A stretch of DNA of 64,000 nt from Hofstenia miamia. Its lineage: Eukaryota; Xenacoelomorpha; Acoela. The notes beneath the pieces are model-generated. The model worked only from the letters and a program-made list of their open reading frames with translations, was not told the origin of the DNA and did no database searches. Both the position numbers and the translations under genes were made by a program. Below are positions 24,188 to 33,797 of this stretch, one piece after another. Numbering within the stretch: position 1 is the first letter of the stretch; each line of letters opens with the position of its first letter. The stretch is from NCBI GenBank assembly GCA_004352715.1, contig SCFE01000080.1:1756554-1820553 (forward strand), in the 5' to 3' direction.

Positions 24188-26049
24188 CAACTAGATTTAT
24201 TCGCTAAAATTATGTAAATAAAAATTATGCAAATACACTATAGTAATCAAAACTGTTACAGCAACTACATAGAACAAATCTTGAGCAAGATGGGATTTCT
24301 TCATATTTATCAACAAACATGCCAGAAATGTAATCGTAATTGAGATTGAACAAATTTAGGGTTGTCAAATAAATTGATTTCACTTTTCAAATTTGCCAAA
24401 GTGGTAATTCTGCTAAAACATAAAACCTACTCCTAAATTAATGTTAATGACATTGTTTCATGTTTGTTTTGTCAAGCATTGGATCGGGTTGTGGATCAAC
24501 ATACTATCAGTCGGGTTTTGTCACAGATCAATTAACTGCGGGTCGGCTTGGGCCATGGGTTAAAATATGTGACCCATTTGCCACTCCGATCTTGCATCGG
24601 AATTTATCTGCAGCTCCAATAGTAAGAAATGGGTCATACTTAATATTACTGTCGTCAGGGAAAAGCTTTATGACAACCTCTATTTGAAAATTAGGTTTTT
24701 TTCAGTTATCAAGAACTAATTATATAATTACAAAACACACTTATTCTAAACAAATCTCCCAAAAAACGCCAAGGACATTCGAATTAAATATAATTCTACA
24801 TCTCTAAGTTGTCGTTCCTCCATGTACAGTGAAAACTAATAGAATCCTTGAATTAATTGAGTGAAAGTCTTCGACAATAATTAGGCGTATTTTCGATTCA
24901 AATTGTTTTTTGAATCAGACACTGTCTCTTCTAGGAATTGTAATTCCAGGGTCCTATGGTCAAAATCGAGAGATTCTTAAGTATATTCATGGTTAGGGCC
25001 CTGAGTTCTCGTTAGCTCTCCCACATTTGATTTGGTTAATTTTGCCAAAAGTGGTTATTTTTTCCATCCATATTTTTATGCTGGTGTTTGACCTTTCTAT
25101 TGAGTCTATGACCTTTTCCTATATACTATTTGAAAAAAACTCTAGTCATAATGTAATATCAATATTTTTTAGCTTCAGTGGCTGTTAGACAAATGCAAGC
25201 CTTATTCTACTTTAAAGTCAACTATTTGAGCCCTAGTTGTTATTCCTAAGGATCTAAATAAGAGTATCTGAGACATTTATAATATCCTAAAAATATTATA
25301 CTAACTAATTAAAGGATATTTTCTATCTTTAAGTTGGTGTTAAGTCTCTTTTAGGGAAATGAAACACTGACTTAGCAATATATTGAAACTATTGAAAACA
25401 GTCAACCTTATCAAACTTTGATCGACTATTCAGGAATCAACAAAGACTATTTATACCATTCGATAGCTCTAGTCTTCTTTTGAGGAGATTAGAATCTATT
25501 TAACACCTAAAAATCTTTTCAGTTATATAGAAAGCATGCATGGAAGCGGGATTGTAATTTAAGACTCTTTTCTAGAGTCTGAATTTCGAATCGAAATGCG
25601 GTAAAGTAACGAAGCACAAGAAAGTTAACTAATTTTATCCAAAACCATTAGTTCTAGAATTTATCTATATGCAATTTTATACAGTCTACACACTTATGTC
25701 GGTTTCTAGGCACTATCTATAATAATTTTTCCAAACTGGAACCTTTGATTACTTTTTCCATTGGATTGGTTACTTTTTCATTTTAACCACAAATCACATG
25801 GTAAAGGTAATGAAAAACCAGTTAGGGCTGGAATTAGGATTAGGGTTAGGGTCGAGGTTTTTAAATTACCTGAAAAATTTGCATTTTCTCCACTTGAAAA
25901 TTCACAGAATCTTTATAGCGGTTTTAAGAAAAAACTAAACGTCCTTTCATCCAGCTTTGCGAGCATGGACCTAATATTTATACTTAAAATTGAAAACACC
26001 AATGAATAGTACAGCACTGTTCATCTATAATGGGCCATGTGCTATACAT
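24188..26049. other. Intergenic DNA with one G+C-richer patch
   Basis: Around 24,480-24,680 the composition rises and GGGT/ACCC words recur (for example GGGTCGGCTTGGGCCATGGGT). This is suggestive of a small repeat, but I could not define its ends. The rest holds nothing recognised. Confidence 0.35.
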
Positions 26050-26640
26050 TATTTAAAATGTCATGAAATTCTTGTTCCAACGTCTCATCAATTTTCTCAA
26101 ATACTTTGAAATCATCCCTTACGTCAATGTATCCCATAAACTTTCGATAGGAGATGTATGACTACCTTGAACTTGCCAGCTTCTTGCGCATTCAAATCAT
26201 TTTTAATGTAAGATAGTCACGAGTAAACGTGAAAGTTTGAAATGACGCCATGTATTTTTGAAAAATGAATATAGTGCTATTGATTTTAGGAAGGGCTTCA
26301 TCTGGATTGCCTCATAAACCAATGAATCAACAGATCCATCGGCACTGATTCCTTCCCAAATCATTACATATTGAGAACATTTATGTATTCGAAAAATTTC
26401 CTGATCTGAAATCTTCATTGTGACATCATCATCCATATGGCGTCTACTTAGATATAACACAAGAACTGTCATGTTCCAGAAGTAACCATCTTTTTCTTAG
26501 CCGCTATTATATCAAAAGACTAGCCTTTCTCAAATTCGTTTAAGCATAGACCCACTAGCAATGTCTGACAAAACACACTCAAAAGGTACTTGATTTGCTG
26601 TAAATAATGGTGCTTTCTTTGAAATAATTCCACTATTTCT
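26050..26640 (-). pseudogene. Second Tc1/mariner-type transposase relic
   Basis: Minus-strand fragments follow the order of a Tc1/mariner catalytic domain. 26203-26472 has C-S-Q-Y-V-M-I-W-E-G-I-S-A-D-G, matching the V-M-V-W-G-G-I-S landmark with one Gly changed to Glu. Near 26,130-26,165 another frame gives GSHTSPIESLWDTLT, matching the S-P-D-L-S-P-I-E-x-L-W region that carries the last acidic residue. Upstream, K-K-A-P-L-F-T may be the linker before the catalytic core. Multiple stops show it is dead. It is too diverged from the copy at 1.9-2.8 kb to be the same family. Confidence 0.6.
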
Positions 26641-26714
26641 TCTTATGAATGGCAACTTTAATAGGGTGCACAGCTTTGAAAAACTACAGACATTGGCAGG
26701 ACTGATATATTTCG

Positions 26715-26717
<3 letters not shown>

Positions 26718-26753
<36 letters not shown>
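26718..26753. repeat. (TA)n microsatellite
   Basis: About 36 bases of TA dinucleotide repeat. Confidence 0.9.
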
Positions 26754-26755
<2 letters not shown>

Positions 26756-29126
26756 AATACGAAAAGACTGTGTTTTTTACAAACTTTAGTTAACAAGTTC
26801 ATAACAGTGAATTCAAATTTTGGATGAGTGAGTGTAAAAAAATATTTCATGCTTTCGCTTTGTCTTATGAGTATTTTAGAATCATGTGATGATTGCAAGC
26901 AAAACTATTTACCAATTTTTATTCAATTCTACTATGTTTTTCATATTTTCCCATGCAGTAAGTGAAATTAACAATAATTGGATGCATTTTTTACCAATAA
27001 ATTCAATATTTAAAGATGTTTAATATTTTTAGGAAAAATTTTATAACAACATGGATGCCATAGTAATAGAGCTAAATATACCAATATTACAAAATCAATT
27101 TACAGTTACAATTACGCTAACTGTGCATGTCTCATCAAGTTGTGATAAAACTCCAATAAAAATAAATTTCGTAATTAATGAACTGGAATGCTTTTCACAA
27201 CAAAATATTATTCATCTACTAGTCAACAAGAAAATTGCATCTGAAAGGTTGCTAAATACCCAGCCAAATTTTTATAATTTTTCTGATGATTTTTTGGAAA
27301 AAAGTTTAAACTCGTATAACTATTATAAAATTATTTAAAATCTGACAGCACCACATGATAGAGAACTATCTCTTCTTTCATCTTGGCTTTTGGGCATAGT
27401 GGCACAGAAATAAATTAGTTGAAGTTGCTGCAATTGGGTTTAGACAGCTTTATTATCTAAAAATTTCATTTGGAAGAATTCAGATGATTCTACAATTCTG
27501 ATTTTTTATCACTAATATTCACCATAACAGGGGATCACATTTCTCCATAGATGTGCTAATAACTCGTATTTGCGAATATCTTAATGTGTAGGAAAAAATT
27601 ATTTGAAAATATTGACAAAACAAGTTGTATGTATATTGTTAAGTAATCCTAAATTAATAAGGTCTAAGTTATTTCAAATAAACAACAATAATTTATGTAT
27701 AGAACATTTGGAATAAGCTGTTTAGGATAGATTTGAAACTTTTGCATTTTGCTTGTTCAATTCCAAACAATGAATTTTTGAATTTATTAATATATACTCC
27801 TCTTCTAGCATCAAAAACAATTTCTAGCATTCAAGTTTTAACACGTATCTATTGCAACTAAGTAATTCATAAAACTGGAGATTGAAGTCTACTTTTTGCT
27901 CTTGCAGATGTTTAAGAACTGCTTACTGCAAATCCAAATCAATTTTTTGAGCACCAATTTGTGGTTTCGATACAATTTTCATTGGGTATATATGTGCAAC
28001 AGCAAATCAAGGCTGCATGCATCTGCTCAAACTTTTTTGGCTTAGCTGGTTATATCTCTAACAAAGTATAATGTGTCAGATTGTGTAAGTTTGGGGAGAG
28101 TTAATTTGTGCAAAGCCTTATTTAGTTTCAATTTCCTAACAAGTAAATGTGTACATATGTACAAACATTCATACTCAATCTATATTTGTGACATGCATAT
28201 GCGCTTCTAACTTACACAGTCTAATCATATTTAACCCAACAAGCACTCACACACATTCAAAGGCACCAATATTTGATAAAATACTTTTCATTAATATAGA
28301 AATATCGTTTTGAATATAATAAGGAAAACAATTCAGCTTCAAAAACTGGAATTTTACTCTGTTTCTATGGTAATCGTTGTATCTGTATCAATATCAACAC
28401 AGACTTTGATCTGCTTCAATACGCACAGCTTTAGCATGCTAAACAACCCCACACTACATGATAGTCAAAATGTTCAATTCGTAATTACAGAAATAATTGG
28501 TTTGTCGTGCATAATTTCATAATATATTTTAAAAATATTCAATCTTGAATATGAAAGTTGGTGCTTTGCTTTTTCTATTTCACACATGCTTGCAAGATCT
28601 TGGCGCATTTAGGACTTTGAAATAGTCTCATTATAAAGATTTATAGCCTAAATCAAAAGAAAATAACAATTGTGGCAATAACTTGCTTAAGCACATTTAA
28701 GTAGATAATGATTACACACCCCCATTTGCATTCATTTTTAAAGAAGTTGTTGTTGTATTGCATTTCATCAAAAAATATTTTCCGAGTTGAAATAAACTGG
28801 AAAAGTTAAAAGAAGTAAAATATTTATGAAAATTTCCAGATTTTTAGTTTTTGGAATTTAAGAATGCAACTGCTAAGGCTGTCTATACGAAAAATATATT
28901 CTCTTATAATTTGAACAAAAAGAAATAAATAAATGGGTACTGGTTGAGTGATGCTAAGTTATTTTACGTAATCAGAAATTAATATTTTTTGTCATATATT
29001 AGGAATTGAAAGCTATTAAAATTTTTTTTCACAAACAATACTTTAACATTCAAGTGACAATAAACTAATCATTAATACTGCAAAAACTTCTTTAGTAACT
29101 TGCTTAAAAATATAGATTGAAATCAG
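26754..29126. other. AT-rich intergenic DNA, nothing recognised
   Basis: A 95-codon frame at 27051-27338 (+) is open but has no motif, and its composition matches its surroundings. Confidence 0.4.
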
Positions 29127-29177
29127 AGCCGGATTAACATCATGGGGGGCCCTGAGGCAATCCAGTTGTGGGGCCCA
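29127..29177 (+). repeat. Possible DNA-transposon terminus (CAGAGCCGGATTAAC type)
   Basis: CAGAGCCGGATTAACATCATG is followed by GGGGGGCCCTGAGGCAA. Phrases of this form mark the ends of some hAT-like elements in animals. No second end or target duplication was identified. Confidence 0.3.
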
Positions 29178-29462
29178 GACAACTTAATATTACAAGGTTG
29201 AAAATATGTCGGATACTTTTGATTGATCATTACATACTAAAGTTTCAAAAACTCTCCAATCTCAGCTAAATTTTCAGAAAAATTTGTAACGTTGATTGGA
29301 ATAAGTTTAATTCGACTGAAGATTGTTATTAATCGAATTCTAAATATTTACATGTATTTATAGATTGTCAACTTTTCATCTAGTTCTACAATATAATAAA
29401 TATAATAATTTGAACAAAAGGATAGAATGGATTTAGAATGTACTAAGACTCTCTACTGATGT

Positions 29463-29488
29463 ATGTATGTATGTATGTATATATATAT
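29463..29488. repeat. (GTAT)n/(TA)n tract at the insertion point of the retroelement array
   Basis: About four GTAT units grade into TATATATA directly before the first LTR base at 29489, so the outermost element appears to have integrated into a simple repeat. Confidence 0.8.
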
Positions 29489-29589
29489 TGTAGCATCATC
29501 CAAAGCAACTAAGCTGCAAAAGAAGAATAACGTCGAATGATTAATAATGATTAGAATTATGATTGTAAAAATTAGTTAATTATCTTAGT
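29489..29589 (+). repeat. 5' end of an LTR, cut at an assembly N
   Basis: It starts TGTAGCATCATCC and follows the other LTRs closely for 101 bases, then stops at the N at 29590. Confidence 0.8.
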
Positions 29590-29590
29590 N

Positions 29591-30459
29591 TAGCAATACC
29601 CATGGTACTGCCAAGATGGAGACTCCCGAAAGAGGTCTGACCAGCAAAAACATTCATACACGAATATAAATCATACGTAAATTCTCAGAGTAAAGCAATA
29701 GAAATGATACAACGGGAGGACTACAAGAAGACAAAAAAGATATTACTAGATAACCACAATAAAGAATGCATTTATATCAAAGGAAACATCACCCCAGATT
29801 AATTATACACAGAAGGGGAAATGATACTCCAAGAGCTGAGGAGAGAAATAGAAAAACGACAACCGCGGGCAGTTATGTTGTTTTCAGGAGTCAATGACAT
29901 TGTATGGACCGATTTGTGGGAGCAAAACTATCATTACTACGACGTAACAAAAAGAGTGGAGATCGTAACTATGATGCAAATTGGAAAAAACGATCCTGGC
30001 GATATATCAGAACAGGAAGTAATAGAGAACATTAGCTTCTTCTATAAGGATGTGGCAAATACGCGCAGCCTACGGAAGGTGTTTACATTCTTCTATCCAA
30101 ATACGCAGATGAGAGCGGATCTAGCCCACATTTGCAAAGCAGATGCTCAGATGACGCTTTTGATAGCACTAAAAGGCATCAGTCTATACAAGAAATATTT
30201 TGGAATTTTCTCACAGAAAATGAATGAGCTGCGACAACTAACACAGATAGCGGAAAACATTAGAAAGACTGTGTTCTTGAAATACGTGATTACCGTCACA
30301 ACTGAACGCGAGGCAGTACTAAAAATGTCAAAACAAGCAGAATAGGCAATGATAACGTGGGAAGAAGCTGAGGCGGAGTCACTTATTCGAAGAGCGCACA
30401 CTCTCATGCATGGGGAACGACCTGTGCTGTCCCTAACGCAAGCTGAGGAGGGCGTGTAG
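29591..30459 (+). pseudogene. ORF3 C-terminal part, element A
   Basis: This corresponds to roughly the last 290 codons of ORF3. It is homologous to the open copy at 48.25-49.27 kb. In-frame stops lie near 29,638 and 29,800, a 9-base deletion near 29,822 removes three codons, and a TAG interrupts the frame near 30,343. The final codons run into the LTR, and the TAG stop is LTR sequence. The function is unknown. Confidence 0.75.
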
Positions 30460-31838
30460 CATCATCCAAAAGCAACTAAGCTGCAAGCGAAGAACAATGT
30501 TGAATGATTAATAATAATTAGAATTGATTGTAAAATTTAGTTAATTATCTTAGTTATTTTGTAAGATGCAACTAAGTCACAATATTGTTCAAATTAAGAA
30601 AAACTTGTTAGCTGATCAAGTAATATTTAACAAATTGCAATGAGCGAAATTACGCTTACGAAGGAACAGCCATATTGGCAGACGAATTATTTGAAATTCA
30701 CAATCGGCAGGTACTTTTGAAATTTTAAATAAATAGCTTTGAACTAACTAGAAATTTGATGAACAATAAATTCTTCGGAGTTTATTTTATTTTCATTCTT
30801 CATTTATCTGGTTTGATTATTTAATAAAATGTGCAGCTAGGCAAGTTGTGTCGAGTAGTGGCTGGNNNNNNNNNNNNNNNNNNNNNNNNNNNNAAGGAAC
30901 AGCCATATTGGCAGACGAATTATTTGAAATTCAAAATCAGCAGGTACTTTTGAAATTTTAAATAAATAGCTTTGAACTAACTAGAAATTTGATGAACAAT
31001 AAATTCTTCGGAGTTTATTTTATTTTCATTCTTCATTTATCTGGTTTGATTATTTAATAAAATGTGCAGCTAGGCAAGTTGTGTCGAGTAGTGGCTGGAT
31101 TCCATCACGGGATCGATTCGAAGGGTCCTTGTGCCAGTCACGAAGCCACACTTATGTTACGGTTAGGAGATTTTCGATTCTTGCCTAGTCTGACTATCGA
31201 TCCATACATGTACGAAATAATTAATGCTTGAAATGACTGGATAGTTGAAACCTAGGAATATACATATGTATTTCATAGTAGGAGACTTGACTATAATCGA
31301 CCTAATAAATGACCCTACATGTATTACTATTAAATGTAAGTATAGGAAACTGCAATCTTATTATTTAAATTACTAAGCCAGTAATTTTACGGTAATGGCT
31401 ATTTTAATATTATGTAAGTGCAGTTAGTGTCAATGCCTGGTTGCTTTACTTAATCAAAACATCAAACACTTTACAAAATTGAGTTTAAGTCAGTTACAAC
31501 TTGACTTGAGTGCACGCACTGAGCTAAAGTAAGGTACACATAATTAGTTCCAGTTGAGCTGAGATGGTGCCGTGGATTCAGTCGTCGTTGATGAAGGAGA
31601 GGAACAGTGTTGTGGAGATCGGCTTCAGGCAGTAGCCCACAGAAGAAATAAAGAGGAAACGTCACGCGGTTCCGTCACCTAAACAGTGATAGTCAATATT
31701 TAATTAACTTAACTAGTTAACTAAAAGGAGGAAAAGTTTGGCGGTTCAATAACTCAGTAACTCCTCACCCGCAATTTACCGAGTGATAATTATCAGCAAT
31801 AATACACGGCGCAAATATGCCAGGTGGAGGATGTTACA
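30455..31838 (+). repeat. LTR shared by elements A and B (with internal assembly gap)
   Basis: It begins TGTAGCATC and ends GATGTTACA, an imperfect 9-base inverted repeat (8 of 9) with canonical TG...CA. It contains 28 N at 30866-30893. The 205 bases before the gap are repeated after it, so the true length is probably about 1,151 bases, close to the 1,133 of the LTR at 49266. An AATAAA polyadenylation signal lies at 30765-30770. On its left is ORF3 with a short GAGGAGGG purine tract, and on its right is a primer-binding site. Confidence 0.85.
30866..30893. other. 28-N assembly gap flanked by a 205-bp duplication
   Basis: 30661-30865 and 30894-31098 have the same length and differ at about two positions. 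The most likely cause is that two overlapping contigs were joined without merging. Confidence 0.85.
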
Positions 31839-31850
31839 TGGCGACCATGA
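31839..31850 (+). other. Primer-binding site, element B (degenerate)
   Basis: TGGCGACCATGA directly follows the LTR. Compared with element E it has lost one CpG (CGTG to CATG). The intact form would pair with a tRNA ending TGTCACGGTCGCCA, such as an animal tRNA-Arg. The tRNA identity is from memory. Confidence 0.65.
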
Positions 31851-32059
31851 AAACTAAGAACAAAGTCAACGGAGAGGAAACAATACAGTGATACTCTTTC
31901 AAAAACTCTGAATAACTCAAAGAAAAAGTGAAAAGGAAGCAACAGAGCAGTGAACGGAAATACAAAGTCAGCAAAGGCAGAAAACTTCAATCGCAACAGG
32001 TGCAAACTGGACTCTTGAATCGTAACCGAACCGGAAAGCCACTACGACATCAAGAAACA

Positions 32060-33792
32060 ATGACAAACAATAAAAGTAAGAGAGGAAGCGCAAAGAAGGC
32101 AATACCAAAAACCACTACCCCTACGGCGACACGATCGTCATCCTACTCAAGGAACTCGGAAGCAACCCAAACCCCAGAATCGATACGACAAGAATCTTCT
32201 TCCGAACCAGGAACCCCAGAAATTATGGAAATCTTGAGAAAAAATAATGAGACAGAGAAATTACTACGAAAAGAAATCAGTCTGTTAATGAAAAGAATAG
32301 AAGACATCGAACTAGCAAGTGCGGAAACAATCAGGAATATCCAAATTGACATGGATACCAGATTAATTGAACAAAGCGAAGTGTTCCAAAATGAGATCAA
32401 GGCACTTACGAAACAGTTAACGGAATCAAACAGCAGATTTCTGGAACAAAATCAGCTTCTGCAAGACAAGAATAATCTATTAGAAAGAACAAATCAGCAG
32501 TTGATACAAGATAATGATATACAAGCCGCAGAGATATCACAACTTAAAAGTAAAATAACTCGACTCGAAACAAACCGAAATGAACAGTCAGCACAATTAC
32601 AACAGGACTTGTTGGAAATAGAGAACAGGCGACTGGTCGAAGATAAGGATCTGAGGAAAGAGGAGGTAGCTCAATTGAAGGACAAATTGAGGTTATTGCA
32701 GCTGAATAAGGACGAACAAGAAAAAATACAATCCCACAACTTCCAGTTCGTAGGAAGAAAAGAACACGAGCTACGAGCTTCACCACTCCATGACCACTTG
32801 TCAGAAGACTCTTCGGAAGATGAGAACGAGATAGAAGAGAAGAAATTCGTCGAGGAAATCACAAAAGCGATAACCACGCAATTGCGAAAAGAAGAAGGGA
32901 CAACAAAAAACATGAAACCGAAATACAACAACTCAATATTAAACCAGGAGGTGGGAAACGATATGATCCCCTGTAAAGCCACGTTACCAAAATTCAACGG
33001 CAGAGTAGATGGCTATAATCCAATGTTCAGGGAGTGGCTCCAGATGTTTGAGTTGACGATGGCAGAAAGAAATGTGAGCCAACACTCAGCAGCAGCAAGA
33101 TTCCCCCTATATCTAACGGGAGCGGCAGCACAGCACTACCTGCTGTTAGACCCAGAAACAAAAACGGACTACGAGTTGTTAATTGGCCATTTCATAGAAT
33201 ACTATGGCAACAAAAGCTTTAAGAACCAATATAGAATAATCTTAAATGGAATGAAGATGAAAAAGACAGATGACATCCGCAACTACATACAACAGGTCGA
33301 GAGGCTGGTCACACTCAGCTCAAGGGAGAACCAATATTCAAAATATGATCTCTTCTCACATATTTGCAAGGGGATGCCCGACAATATAAGAGCACAATTT
33401 GAAATCAAGTGCGATGTAGACGACAAATTGGAGAAGATGATCAGAAAAGCAGTGGACATACAAGCAACGATCAAAAATAATGCGAGAATAAACGAAAATG
33501 CAGCTTGGCATAGAGAAACGCCAACGTGGAGGAACAACCTCAAACCGAAAAACACAACGAAAACGTATGAGACTGACAAACAGGAAAAACTAGAGATGGA
33601 AAAACGAAGAAGGTTTGAGAGAAAGACATTAAATGTTATAATTGTGGAAAGAAAGGACACAAGAGAGACAAGTGCCACAAACAAATAAACATGATTGGAG
33701 AAGAACAAGGGTACTTCAAAGAAGAAGATTTGATAGAATCGGAGGGAGAACCAAACGAGGAACCCCAAACTGAAGAGGAATCGGAAAACTAA
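32060..33792 (+). pseudogene. gag: gag, element B
   Basis: I place the start at the ATG giving M-T-N-N-K-S-K-R-G, because the frame upstream (from 31928) is broken by a TAG in element E. The frame encodes a basic N-terminus, a long predicted coiled coil, an acidic S-E-D-S-S-E-D-E-N patch and a retrotransposon capsid domain (W-L-Q-M-F-E-L, then Y-L-T-G-A-A-A-Q-H-Y). A CCHC zinc knuckle follows (C-Y-N-C-G-K-K-G-H-K-R-D-K-C). A 16-base deletion near 33,590, relative to element C, shifts the frame just before the knuckle, so the first frame ends at 33688 with a wrong tail and the knuckle is read in another frame up to the stop at 33790. Gag would form the particle and bind RNA. Confidence 0.85.
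33783..33792 (+). promoter_or_regulatory. Candidate -1 frameshift site at the gag/pol junction
   Basis: GGAAAACTAA here (AGAAAACTAA in elements C and D) ends gag with AAC TAA. The pol frame is open in the -1 phase through this point, reading AAA CTA instead, and has a stop about 18 bases upstream. A -1 slip in this A run would join gag to pol. It is not a canonical X-XXY-YYZ heptamer, so this is inference. Confidence 0.4.
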
Positions 33793-33797
33793 GTGGA

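Larger units (their letters stand above)
29489..31838 (+). mobile_element. Element A: remnant of the LTR retrotransposon (LTR stub, ORF3 end, LTR)
   Basis: The piece begins with the first 101 bases of an LTR (29489-29589). A single N at 29590 joins this directly to the middle of ORF3, with no gag or pol. It continues to the 3' end of ORF3 and a complete LTR that is shared with element B. The N suggests an unresolved assembly join rather than a real deletion. Confidence 0.75.

Noticed and set aside
25838-25860. TTAGGG-like words (ATTAGGATTAGGGTTAGGG)
   Set aside because: Only two to three units with mismatches. Too short to call an interstitial telomere or chromosome end.
27051-27338. A 95-codon open frame
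   Set aside because: No recognisable motif, composition like its surroundings, and no splice or promoter context. It may be chance.
31928-32059. Upstream extension of gag in element B (44 extra codons before M-T-N-N-K)
   Set aside because: The extension is interrupted by TAG in element E and only partly open in D, so it is not conserved as coding.
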